The notes beneath the pieces were generated by a model. The model saw only the letters and a program-made list of their open reading frames with translations. It ran no database searches and was not told the DNA's origin. Below, piece after piece: positions 1 to 11,190 of a stretch of DNA of 64,000 nucleotides (position 1 is its first letter; every line of letters starts with the position of its first letter). The position numbers and the translations under genes were made by a program. This DNA comes from Phaeosaccion multiseriatum (taxonomy: Eukaryota > Ochrophyta, other classes). The stretch covers positions 1,116,001 to 1,180,000 of the forward strand of contig OZ218964.1 in NCBI GenBank assembly GCA_965112735.1, given 5' to 3'.

Positions 1-489
1 CGATGGATGGGTGATGCAGAAGGATGGCAGTGGATGGGTGGGTGGTGGGAAACGAAGGGGAGGACAAAGAACGGTACAACAAGTTGGGAGTGATGTACGT
101 AAGAAGAGTACGCAAGTGTCACAGTCAGAGTGTCCCTTCCTTCCTTCCTTCCTTCCTTCCTTCCGTCCTCCCTCCCTCCCTCCCTTCCCACCAACTCACC
201 TTCATGAGAGAGACGTCTTCGAACGGCTGGAGCATTGCCTGAGACAAGGCCGCCAGCAGCGTGGAGGAGGAGGAGGGGGGGGGGGAGGAGGGCGGGAGCG
301 ATGGGTCTCCAGCCGCAGCTCCTCCCTTCTGTTGGGTGGCAGCTTGGACAGTAGATGGAGGAGCAGCTCCAATAGCTCCCTCGATCACCCCTCCTGATGC
401 TAGACCCAGCGCCTGGGGATAGATGAACAGAGATATGTGCATTGGAACACGCACGCAAGCAAACGGACACGCGCACACGGACACGGACA

Positions 490-526
<37 letters not shown>

Positions 527-2157
527 CGCGCATACTGAGACTGACTCCCTCGCCCAGACTCGTTTTGTCCAAAGTTTTGGGCCGCAATGCAAGCAGTAGC
601 AGCGGCAAACGAGTCACAACATCAAGAACAAAGGTTTCCGTACCTGCGTGTTGACGAGGTGCGAGGCTGAGACAACGTTGGACACAAGGAGAGCATCATC
701 CGCCGCGGTGAGGGTGTCTCGGGCCTTGTCTTGCTTGTACCTAAAGACCCTCTCTTTCTGCAGGTGGAGGGCCTCAAGAGCGGCTTGGTTGGAGAGGAAG
801 GGTGCTCGGTTGCTGATGACCCACACGTCGACTCCGTGGCCTGGCGTGCCGCCCATGGGATCCATCGAGCCGAGGTACGAGGAGAAGGAGGGTAAGATTT
901 CCCCCTCTTCTCTTTCCCAGAACTCACTCACTCTATCCAGAACATACGCACACACACACACACACACACACAGGTACACACCCATGCACACGCACGCACA
1001 CGTACACACACATACACACACACGCTCACCTGCCCCCGTGTCTGTCCTCCTCCAGCGGTGTCTGTAGAGCGTCGCACGTGTACGGACCCCCCGGGGCTTG
1101 ACAAAGGCTTGCAGCACGCCTCGGTCCTCCCTGGGACCTAACAGCCTGCACATATACGTAAGTGCACGTAAGAGGGTGAATACGTACGTACTGTACTGGA
1201 CATATCATGTGGTGAACGCGACAGACAGAGTAGAGTGATGGGTCCAATAGAGAAGACATCGAGAGATAGACAGACAGGAAGATAGAAAGAATCGGTCCCC
1301 ATTCTATGCGTGTCTGGCAAGTCCATCGAGTCGAGAAGATTCTGCAGCTTGTGCTTATTAGCCTTGTTGTCCTTCTTTCTTTCAGTGTCTTCGCTCACGA
1401 AGGTATACACACACACCTTTGAAGTGTCGGCTTGAGTGTGAGGGGGGTGACCACGGTCGTGGTGTGTCGATCTCCACGCCCGGTCTTCATCGTCGGCCGA
1501 CGAAGAACAGCGACAACGGCGTGATTGGGATCGCCTCCATCCTGCCGCGTACCCTCCTCTGGAGTAGCTGGAGCTGAAGGACAGGACGACGGGGCACACT
1601 TCGCACCATCCTTATGTAATGCGCCAGACTTGTGCACGCCATCGCCTTTGGAAGCAGGGTGGGGCGATGTGGCGCGGGAGGAGGAGCAGTGCCCGTTCTG
1701 CTTCTTGAAGGCTCTGTCCAATTTGGCGTGCATGGTCCGCACCCATTCCTCGTTGCTGTCACCAGAAGGAGGTAGTGCCACCTTCTCCACGCATCCGTCT
1801 GCGGGTGCACCGAGGGGGGGGGGCAGGGAGGAGGGAAAGAGATTGGGGAAATGTCAAGGCTCTCCCTTGCTGGACGGCATAGTGGCAATTTTTCGAGGTG
1901 CAACCCTCTTCCGAACATGGTAGGACCCCCTTACCTGTTCCTGTGGCATACCAGGCGACCCGCTTGCCGCCTGCACCTCCGGGGATTGGAGTAACCACAA
2001 CGGTTGGTGCGAGCGCCAAACGGAGCTTACAGGGTGAGCGTCGCTTCCTGCCCTGTGGAAGAGGCACCAGCCACTTATAGATGGCCGAACCGGGCTGGAG
2101 AGGACCTCTGACATTACTACTCGCCGATCCTTTTTGTCCACCAGCGGTAGGGGTCAT
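1..2157 (-). CDS. Unknown protein, five exons visible, 3' end beyond the window edge
   Basis: I do not recognise this gene. Five exons join in frame on the minus strand: 2157-1935, 1798-1417, 1145-1030, 840-644 and 412-200, giving 377 residues before the last visible donor. The junctions have phases 1, 2, 1 and 0, and all have GT-AG ends. The start is the first in-frame ATG (2157); the frame is open a little further upstream, so an earlier exon is possible. The protein has a basic patch (KWLVPLPQGRKRRS), a Gly/Pro loop, a Ser/Lys-rich stretch, then a more ordered part containing VLQAFVKPRG and VDVWVISNRAPFLSNQAALEAL, and ends in a Ser/Pro-rich exon. No transmembrane segment or signal peptide is evident. 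The acceptor of exon 4 is the least certain, because no AG lies between its pyrimidine tract and the cgccag used here. The gene is divergent from the EF-hand gene at 2633. Confidence 0.55.
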
Positions 2158-2632
2158 TGGAGCCAAAATAAGAGGGACGAATCCGAGGCGGGGATTTCTC
2201 AATTTCCCTCTACTCTTGCCTTTCCCCCCTGACAGGAGCCTCCTGGGACATGCTCACTGTGTAGGCACATCTCTCCTCTAACTCAGCGAAGGCTACTCTG
2301 CATCACTGCGAGCGAGCAGCCCGGAATGAGACTGAGGGCATCTTCTTTGTTGGGGGCGCGCCAAGTGGGGCGCCTTGTAATTCAGCAGTTACCGCACTCA
2401 CAGATGGCAAACTGATGCCAGCCTGGCATATATCCCACACCGCTGTGCACCCACCTCCTTGTCAGCCCCTGCAGTACATCAGCACTATCTAGCCGAGGAA
2501 GCAAGAAGTGGTAGCTACCGGCAGACTTGCGTGAGAAGGGCTCCAGGAGAGCACAACGAAGGGCAGAGAACACAAGCCTGTGGACACACACCACTTTGAA
2601 GCAGCGGCTACGCACGCAAGACGTAGTTAGGC
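2158..2632. promoter_or_regulatory. Divergent intergenic region between the unknown gene and the EF-hand gene
   Basis: About 475 bases separate the two outward-facing start codons, so this stretch should carry both promoters. It is of ordinary base composition, with no simple repeat of any length. I see no clear TATA box or other named element. Confidence 0.4.
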
Positions 2633-4243
2633 ATGGGGAATGACTTGGGGAAGAGCTCCAATCGGATGGCCATCAGTGCCATGGCCAACGCTACGCACTT
2701 CGAGAAGAAGGAGCTGCAGGAGCTGCAGACCAAGTTCTTTGAGCTCGCCAAGCGGGAAGGCAACCCTTACACCATCACGAGGGCAGAGTTTAGGTGAGAG
2801 AGGTAAAGAAGAGAGCCCCACCGAAGCTCTCTCAGGAGGCCTCTGTCGCACTCGAGGAGACGGGGAGGGCTACAGGAGGTTTTGGGAGAGGAGAGGCAAA
2901 GAGGAGGGCGGATGGAGCAGGATAGATAGGCATGCGCCCTTCCCACTCTCACAAAAGACGACACTTCGCAGCACGCGAGACTTTCTTCCTCCAGAAATGC
3001 CCTAGTGTAGCATGCGCAACGCTCGCTCAAGCTATGCCGCCCTCCCACCTCTTTGTCTTCTCTTCACTCTGCTCCACACACACAGAGAGGCGCTGGAGCT
3101 GGCGGGGATCAACGAATCCGACTCGGAGATCTTAGAACGCCTCTTCACCATGTTTGACAGGACAGGCAACGATCAGATTTACTACAAGGACTTTGTGGTG
3201 GGCCTGGCCCCGCTCTGCCATGGGACGGTGGAAGACAAGTTAGCATGTGAGTAGAAGCTGCTCCAGGACTCTCTCGTTCTCTATCTCTTCTTTTCTCTCT
3301 CACTCGTTTTTACTCCTTCCTCTCTAGTCTTTTCTGTCTGGTAGTTTCTCTCTCTCCCTCTCTCTGATGTGCATGTGTGTATGCATGTGTTTATTCTCCC
3401 TCTCTCTCTCTCTCTCTCTCGCTCTCTCTCTGTGTGTGTGTGTGCGCATGCGTGTTCCTATGCCTCTCTCCCTCTCTTCTTGGCGCCTCTCGTCGCTGAT
3501 GCCGCTGTCTCTCTCCCCCTTCCCCAACCTCCTCTCTCCTGCCCACCTCCCGCCCCTGCCCCCCAAAGTCTCATTCGAGCTGTTCGATGTGACTGCCAAC
3601 GGGCAGATTAGCCCCGACGAGATGGAGTCCGTTTTAGCCGCCATCAATGAGACTGCGAGCTACTTTGGAGACCCCGTGGTCAAGAAGGAGGTGAGTGGTG
3701 ATGGATAGTGCACAGAGAGAAGGATGATGGGGTATGGGGCCCAACTAGTTGATTTGTTCGGGTCGGGGAGGGGAGGGGAGGGAGGAGGGGAGGGGGGAGG
3801 GGAAGAGGGTAGAAAGATGAAAGGATGAGGGGGGAAGGGAGTGCTTTGGATTGGAGTGATGAAGAGCGGAGTGGAGTGGAGTGGAGTGGAGGGCTGCTGT
3901 ACCCTGTATAATGGCCAGGGGGGGGGGGTAGAGACGCACCAAAGCAACAGGCAAGGCACCTTTACCGTTTTGCCGCTCCACCTTGCGCAGGCGGCGAGCA
4001 GTGCGCCTGTCTCCCTTTGCTCTCACTCCTCCTCCTCCTCCTCCTCCTCCTCCTCCTCCTCCTCCTCTTCCTCCTCCTCCTCTGCAGGAGATCAAGACGC
4101 TGGTGAAGGACATTTTCGCAGAGGCCGACACGAGCAACACGGGCACTCTCAACCATAAGGAGTACCTCAATGCGGTAGCCGCGCATCACGTGTTGGTGCA
4201 GTTCATCAACGGACAAGGCACCGTGCGATACGGAAGTGCCTAG
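2633..4243 (+). CDS. EF-hand calcium sensor, calaxin / neuronal-calcium-sensor-like
   Basis: Four exons, 2633-2793, 3086-3246, 3569-3690 and 4088-4243, join to a 199-residue protein; phases are 2, 1 and 0. Three EF-hands are visible: a degenerate loop in FDRTGNDQIYYKDF (a D where the loop Gly should be), then two better loops, DVTANGQISPDE and DTSNTGTLNHKE, with acidic residues at positions 1 and 12 and Gly at 6. The helix before the third hand reads KLAFSFELFD across an exon junction, as in calaxin and calcineurin-B-like proteins. The N-terminus MGNDLGKSS offers Gly2 for myristoylation, so Ca2+-dependent membrane association is plausible. The size (about 200 residues) is normal for the family. 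Calaxin acts on outer-arm dynein in cilia, but CBL and NCS proteins share this architecture, so the partner is not settled. Confidence 0.8.
4027..4082 (+). repeat. CTC trinucleotide tract forming the acceptor pyrimidine tract
   Basis: The last intron of the EF-hand gene ends in about 17 CTC/CTT units running directly into the acceptor tctgcag. The expanded microsatellite doubles as the polypyrimidine tract. Confidence 0.85.
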
Positions 4244-5009
4244 GCTAGAAAAGGTGGGGCCTGTTGGCTCTTGAGAGAGTCGAAGAGAATCAGAAACAGA
4301 ATCAGAACAGTTCTGTTGAGGGGAGTGTATCTGAGAAGCTCACAAGCCCTCCAACCCGGTGTGTGCATGCTGTCGGGCTTCATGTGCGAGTTCATGTAGT
4401 AGTATTCAAGGTGGATTGAGTTGACTTGGCTGGTCCCGGCCGGCCCCTCGCTCGGTGAGCCCTTTCCATGGTGGTCCAGTGGCGAACGGGATGGCAACAG
4501 AAGGGCGATCGATGCGTAGCTACTGATGCATTGGTGTCACGGCGCGAGCGAGGGCTGGCTGGTTAGTATAGAGGTAGTAAGTCAAGGGGGAGTTGGATGG
4601 GATGGGGGTGGTGTGCTCTACCACCGCCTTTTTGCCGAGAGCGAGCGAAGAAGGCTTCTTGTAAAGATGAATAGAGAGAAGAATGTACAGAACAAGAGTT
4701 TTTGTTATTGTTTTTTTTTGAGGTACTTCTAGAGATCGGCCCTGGCCTCTACAAGGGCCTGTTTTTTCAGAAATCACGCCGGCTGGCGCCCGCCAGTCAT
4801 TATCAGTAAAGGGGGATTAGAAAAGGGAAAGGAAAAAGAATTATAAATAATTCAGGTTTCTGAGGGCCGAATTGTTTGAAAATTGAAAATTGTTTTGCCC
4901 TTGCGCTTGCAATTGCTTTGCTTCCACCACCCCGATCCCACCCCCGCCATCCGGGGCCTCTCTCGGTAAAACAAGACGCCAAACGGAAATAACGGGAGGG
5001 AAAGGAGGG
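4244..5009. other. Intergenic region, no gene seen
   Basis: These 766 bases hold the 3' end of the EF-hand transcript and the promoter of the glutaredoxin-DUF4395 gene. An in-frame upstream ATG at 4890 could extend the next gene by 40 residues; the added sequence is Cys/Pro-rich and does not resemble a clear targeting peptide. No other coding sequence is evident. Confidence 0.5.
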
Positions 5010-6694
5010 ATGTCCACCGCTCCTGCTGGTGCTACCTCTGCTGCCGCTGTCTCTGAGCAGACGTCTGAGACGAAGGACGACATGAAGTCGGGCGTTGAGG
5101 GCATCACGAAGCCGGCGACGACGGTGCTGATCCCAAGTGTAGTGAAAGGATCCCTGTACACCGACACCACCATAAAGGACACAGCGAGCGTGCAAGAGGC
5201 TGTGAAGAAGCATCCGGTCTTTATCCTGTCGAAGGTACTTACCTGCCTCTCTCTCTCTTTCTTTTTCTCTCCCTCTCTCTCACAGTCTCTCCCCCTCTCC
5301 TCTCCCCTCCTTTCTCTCCCTTCCCTTTCTCTCTCCCTGTCATCTCCCTCCCTCCAGACCACCTGTGGTTTCTGTTCCGAGGCGAAGCGCACTTTACTGG
5401 AGGAAGGCTTGAACATCTGTAGTATTGAAGTTGACAAGGTACCTCCCCTCGTAGCGCCATCCAACTCCCTCCTTCTCACCCCGCCTCTGGCCCTTGCAAG
5501 AGACGCCACTGAGGACACAGAGTCTGTGGTGTAGTTTTCTCACCAGCTTTGGCTCTTTCCCACCCCGCCTCTCGCCCCTTTGTGTGCCCCCCCCCCCCCT
5601 CCCTCCAGGATGCGAATGGATCGGCCATTCGCGCTGCAGTTAGCGAGCTGTCCAATAACAGCAATACGGTGCCCCAAATATTTCTAAATGGGTCATCTGT
5701 GGGAGGATGCGACGATCTCAAGGTCCTGCAAGCCTCAGGCGAACTTGCCCCAAAGGTAGAAGCCGCCCTTGCCACACAACGAGCCCAAGCCGGAGTCTCT
5801 GCCGCCGAGGAGGAGGGAGGAGAAGCAGCGCTGACGAGAGGCTCCTCTAGCTCCGGGCCGTCCGCTGCAGGGGTCTTTCCCGGGCCCAGCTCGGCCATGT
5901 ACCCGCTCTTCTTCTCTCCGGACTTTGTGGATAACAGGGCCGTTCGGCTCGGAGGCGGCTTGGTGAGGAGGAAGGAGAAGGATAGGAGGGAGGAGGAGGA
6001 CGAGAAACAAGAGAGAGAAGGAGAGATATAGAGAGAGGGAGAGAAGAGAGGGAGAGAGAGAAAAGGAGAGAGAGAGGGGGGGCTAGACGAGTCTTTTATA
6101 CTTTCTACGCTTGTTGGGTCTATTTACGAGCTCGAATCCCCCCCCCCCCCTCTTGACTCTTGCTTTTTCTCGGCTTGAACTTGGCTTGCCTTGGCTTGCC
6201 TTGGCTTGGCTTGAACTTGACTTGATTCAGACCATGGTCATTGCCATCTTAGGAGTAGTGTTCGCGACGAAGAAGCAGATGATCTGGACGCTGCTGGGGC
6301 TACTGGTGGACTACGCCATGCGCTTTGTGGCAGGAGGAAAGGGCAGCCCCATCGCCTTGTTGGCCGCGCTGCCCTTCTGCCGCTCCGCACCCAACATCAA
6401 GCCTGGGGTCTCCAAGCAGGTACGTGTGTGTGTGTGTGTGTTTGTGTGTGTGTGTTTGCGTGTGTGTGCGTGCGTGTGTGTATGTGTGTATGTGTGTGTG
6501 TGTGCGCGCATGTGTGCGTGTGTGTGCGTGCCTGCGTGCGTGGGGGGTTGATTTTGGTAGCGGAAGGCCGAGCTGGAATAGACCAGCCAGTCGTTTGGGA
6601 GAGGGAGCGAGGCAGGTCAGGTGAAAGATCCTCAGTCAGCGAGGGAGAGCAGGCGGGGGTGGAAGAGAGAGAGAGAAAGGAGGCGAGAAAATCC

Positions 6695-6725
<31 letters not shown>

Positions 6726-7730
6726 CTATTCACTGCCATCCCCTCCCCTCACCATCCACTGCCATCCCCTCCCCCCATCCCCTCCCACCCCCATCCACTG
6801 CCATCCCCTCATCCAGTTCGCCAATCTGTGTGGACTGACTTTCGCAGCACTCGGGTACTCCACCGCCGCAGCGGGGCACTCGACCGTTGCGAGGATATTC
6901 CTCGCGGGTCTGGCAGGGGCGGCCGGCATGCAGGTGGGTAGGGTAGGGTAGGGTAGGGTACGGTAGGGTGGGGTAGGGTAGGGTGGGGTAGGGTAGGGTA
7001 GGGTAGGGTAGGGTAGGGTAGGGTGGGGTAGGGTAGGGTAGGGTGGGGTAGGGTAGGGTGGGGTAGGGTAGGGTAGGGTGGGGTAGGGTATGGGGTAGGG
7101 TAGGGTAGGGTATAGGGTAGGGTAGGGTAGGGTAGGGTAGGGTGGGGTAGGATCGGGTAGGTAGGGTCTAGTGGTAAGGCATTGAGGCAGGGTAGGGTAT
7201 AAGGCAGTGGGCTGTAGGTAGGGTATAGGGTATAAGGTAGTGGGCTGTAGGTAGGGTATAGGGTATAAGGTAGTGGGCTGTAGGTAGGGTATGCAGAGCA
7301 CGTGCCTGCTGACGGTCTACACGTCACGTGCGTCACGTGATCCCCATGACGGGTGGAAGACGAGAAGCCTTCCCTTCGCCCCCCCCCCCTCTCTTGGTAT
7401 GAGAGAGAGAACGCATCCACCATGTGCACCAGCCTCCCTCTTCCTGTGTTGTCGTGATGTTCTCCTCCTCCTCCTCCTCCTCCTCCTCCTCCTCCTCCTC
7501 CTCCTCCTCCTCCTCCTCCTCCTCCTCCTCCTCCTCCTCCTCATCGTCATTATCCTCCTTATCATCCCCCTTCTCCCCCTCCTCCTCTTCCTCCTCCTCC
7601 TCCTCCTCGTCGTCGTCGTCGTGGTGTCCTGACCTGTGCTCAGTCCATTCTTGACTTCTGCGTGGGGTGCGTCATCTTCGGAGGGCTCATTCAGTTCGGA
7701 TTGCTGCCAAAGACCGTCTACAGAAGTTAG
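5010..7730 (+). CDS. Glutaredoxin fused to a DUF4395 membrane domain
   Basis: Six exons, 5010-5234, 5358-5438, 5609-5962, 6231-6419, 6817-6933 and 7644-7730, give 350 residues. All five introns are phase 0. Residues about 55-160 form a dithiol glutaredoxin: active site TTCGFC (Cys78/Cys81) starting exon 2, then TVPQIFLNG and GGCDDL, the usual glutathione-binding elements. After a Ser/Ala linker, residues about 205-350 match DUF4395: [17 protein letters not shown], several hydrophobic helices, [12 protein letters not shown], and the closing ILDFCVGC with its own CxxC. Glutaredoxins reduce disulfides or glutathione mixed disulfides, or carry Fe-S clusters. DUF4395 is a membrane domain of unknown function, often found near sulfur-redox genes in bacteria. 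The fusion suggests a membrane-tethered glutaredoxin whose substrate could be the DUF4395 cysteine pair. Introns hold TG, GGGTA and TCC repeats. The TDT-hemerythrin gene lies 363 bases downstream in the same direction. Confidence 0.82.
6421..6540 (+). repeat. TG microsatellite starting at the 5' splice site
   Basis: The donor gtacgtg passes directly into an imperfect (TG)n tract of about 115 bases in intron 4 of the glutaredoxin-DUF4395 gene. Confidence 0.85.
6934..7290 (+). repeat. GGGTA pentanucleotide satellite
   Basis: Intron 5 of the glutaredoxin-DUF4395 gene opens with caggtgggta and continues as about 50 GGGTA/GGGGTA units, ending in a longer ggtataaggtagtgggctgta variant repeated three times. 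The same satellite fills an intron of the next gene (9809-10098). The G-rich strand is the transcribed RNA sense. Confidence 0.9.
7461..7625 (+). repeat. TCC/CTC trinucleotide tract before the acceptor
   Basis: A long (TCC)n run with TCG and TTA interruptions lies in the second half of intron 5, close to the acceptor at 7643. Confidence 0.85.
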
Positions 7731-8093
7731 TGCCATCGTGCGTGCGTGCATGAGCATCTCCCTCTCTCTCCCTCCCTCTCTCCCTCCCTCCCTAACTCTC
7801 ACTTTCTCTCCCCCCCCCCCCTCTCTCTCACTCTTTCCCTCCCTCTCTCTCCCTCCCTCCCTCCCTCTCTCTCTCTCTTTCCCTCTCCCCCCACCCCTCC
7901 TCTCTCACTCCATCCCTCCCTCTCTCTCCCCGTCTCCCCTTTTCAACCATTCTTCCCCTCACGCACTCACGCCCCCCCCCCACCCCCTCCCTCCTGCTCT
8001 TTGTGCTTTCTTGTATTGTCTCTTTGGCGGTTACGTACCACCACACTCCGTACCATTTCCTTTTTGCCATTTGTGAATATGTAATATGTGCAT
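7731..8093. promoter_or_regulatory. Intergenic CT-rich region upstream of the TDT-hemerythrin gene
   Basis: Most of 7755-7990 is a CT/CCT-rich simple-sequence tract. The remaining hundred bases before the ATG at 8094 should hold the promoter or 5' UTR. I see no coding sequence here, but a short upstream exon cannot be excluded. Confidence 0.45.
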
Positions 8094-8288
8094 ATGAATC
8101 AAGTGTACATCAACCGCCGCGTGTCCCGCGTCGCCAATTGGAAAGACCAAAACATCAAAGACCCGTCCAAGACGAGCCCTCCCCCCGTGACTCACTGGTC
8201 CACCCGAGGAGTCAGCCCCTCTCCCACCGACCTCTTCATCAAGCCCAGGGACGAGAAGGACAAGTGGCAGGTGCGTGTTGTGTGTGTG

Positions 8289-8361
<73 letters not shown>

Positions 8362-8443
8362 GTGTGTGTGTGCCTGTGCGTGTGTGTGTGTGTATGTGTG
8401 CATGGAGCATGCAGTACACGCATCTTGTCTCTCTGTGTGTGTG

Positions 8444-8528
<85 letters not shown>

Positions 8529-8549
8529 GCCTGCCTGTCTATCAATCAA

Positions 8550-8583
<34 letters not shown>

Positions 8584-10161
8584 AGTCTGTCAGTCTGCCT
8601 GTCTGCCTGTCTGCCTGACTGCCTGCTCACCTTGCCTTGACCCCTCTCGCTCCCCTCCCCCCTCCCCCCTCCCTTCGCTCTCCCCCCTCCACTGTCCCGT
8701 GCCGTGCCCCCCTCCCCCCTCCCCTCCGCCCCCCCCCCCCAGGTGTTCGACCCTGTTCGCTACTGCCACGCGCTCTACTTTGCCTTTCCGCTGTCCCTGA
8801 GCGGCCTTGCCACTGTGCTCAAACTCTTGAATGAATCTCCTCGCTTCAACCTTGGTGACACGGTACGTTAAGGTGGAGGTAGCTGCGGTGGGTGGGAGGG
8901 TGGGAGGGAGGGAGGGAGGGAGGGATGGATGGATGGAGGGAGGGAGGGAGGGAGGGATGGAGGGATGGAGGGATGGAGGGAGAGGGTGAGGGACGGAGGG
9001 ATGGAGGGAGGGAGGAGCCTGTCTGCTCACAGGTTACAGGTTCTGAGTAAGGCAGTGAAAGTAGGGAGGAGGGGGGGGGTCTGAGGGAGGAGCCGCACAG
9101 CACACCACCGAATGATTGCTCTCTCACTTTTCTTTCAATTCTTCTTCCGTGGTGTGTGTATGTATCACCAACAGCCGTGGCAGGTGCTGGCCTGGATCGC
9201 CTGTGCCGTGTTCGCCTTCCTCCTCGCCCTCTACCTCGCCAAGTGTGTGGTGTACCCCAAGAAGGTCCGAAAGGAGTCGGTGGATCGCATACAAGGCCCT
9301 GCCTTAACCCTCTTCGGCATCAACTTCCTCCTCTTCGCCTTCCTCGTCAACGGACAATTCGACCCTAAGGCACCCAACTTCGGAAAGGCGAGTGAAATTA
9401 AAGTACACCCCAACGCCCGACCCATTGACACCCTTGACACCCGTTGACACCCGTTGACGCCCATTGACACCCGTTGACACCTACTGGACACCTGCTGGAC
9501 ACCCATTGATACCTGTTGACACCCATTGACACTCATTGACGCCCACCTCTACACCTCTACCCTTACCCCCTCTCTGACGAAGGACACCCCCCCCCCCCCT
9601 CCCCCCACAGGTTCTATTTTGGATCGGAGCCGTGTGGCAAGGCGCGGTCGGCTCACTTCTCCCCGCCCATTGGGTGTCTCGGCGATGGAGTGAGGAGATG
9701 GTGTCTCCGGGTTGGCTCATCCCCGCTGTAGGGGGCTTTGTGGCGGCCCTCGTTGCCCCCGGCATTGCGAGTGGGTATGAGGAAGTGGGATGGTTCTTCT
9801 TTGGACAGGTGAGGGGTGGGGTAGGGTAGGGTAGGGTAGGGTAGGGAAGGGTGGGGTGGGGTAGGGTAGGGTGGGGTAGGGTAGAGTGGGGTAGGGTAGG
9901 GTAGGGTGGGGTAGGGTAGGGTAGGGTGGGGTGGGGTGGGGTAGGGTAGAGTAGGGTATAGGGTAGGGTGGGGTAGGGTAGGGTAGGGTAGGGTAGGGTA
10001 GGGTAGGGTGGGGTGGGGTGGGGTGGGGTAGGGTATAGGGTAGGGTAGGGTAGCGTAGGGTAGGGTAGGGTAAGGTAGGGTAGGGTAGGGTAGGGGACGG
10101 TGGTGGAGGTGTGGAGGGAACCGCAGGTTGAGGCGTGTGGGCAGGCAGCAGGCAGGCGTAT

Positions 10162-10196
<35 letters not shown>

Positions 10197-10824
10197 TAGA
10201 CAGGATGGCACTGGATGAGAGGCCTTGTCCGTGATGCTTTCACCTCTGCGAAACTGAAACTGAATCGGAAACTGAACCACCTCACCCCGCCCCCCTCCCC
10301 TCCACACCCCGACCCACGCCATCCACTGCCCTCCACCACCATCCACTGCCCATCCACTGCCATATCCCCTTTCTATGGCTTTTCACAGGCCACCCTCATG
10401 TTCCTGGCACTGTGGCCCACAACCTTCTCCAAGGCCATCCTCGATCACCACTCCGACTTCCGCCTGCGCTCCTCGCTCTTCATCTGGTTGGCCTGTCCTG
10501 CGGTGGCCTGTCTGGCCTACGTCAGACTCAACGGTGGAGACTTTGATTGGCTGGCCCGTACGCTCTTTTGGGGCGGGGCTGCCCTTTTTGTGCAGCAAGT
10601 GGTTGCCGTATGGCCATTGAGTTTCTATGATGAGGGCGGCTTTGACATGAGCAGTTGGTACTTCGTCTTCCCGTTGGATGTGTTGGCGGCGGCGTCTGTG
10701 CTCTATGACCAGGCCACGAAAACCCGCGAGTCCAAGGTAAGGAATACGGGCATATGGGCAAGGCATATGGGCAAGGCATATGGCGTGTGTATGTCTGTGT
10801 ATGTGTGTGTGTGCTTGTGTGTGC

Positions 10825-10860
<36 letters not shown>

Positions 10861-11084
10861 CTGTGTACATGCGTATGTGTACGTGTGTGTGTACACGTGT
10901 GTGTATGTGCGTGTGTATGTGCGTGTGTACGTGCGTGTGTGTGCATGTGTGTGACTGTGACGTGTGAACGGGACAAGTGTGCAACTGTTACACGTTTTTG
11001 CTCCCCTCTGCCTCTTCCTCTTCCTCTTCCTGTGATGACGACTGACCTATATGCCTCTACCCTGCCCTGCCCTCACGCACCTCT

Positions 11085-11130
<46 letters not shown>

Positions 11131-11158
11131 CCCCCCCCCCCCTCCCCCCCCTCCCCCT

Positions 11159-11190
<32 letters not shown>

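Noticed and set aside
6138-6150. ctcgaatccc resembling a tRNA T-loop
   Set aside because: It sits in an intron next to a poly-C run, with no cloverleaf possible from the flanking purine-rich sequence.
6934-7290. GGGTA arrays considered as telomeric DNA
   Set aside because: The unit is a pentamer with irregular G number, sits inside two genes' introns, and differs from the CCCTAA core seen at 25385.
8448-8632. TGTC array considered as a CRISPR-like or spacer-repeat structure
   Set aside because: It is a plain tetranucleotide microsatellite without unique spacers, in a eukaryotic intron.
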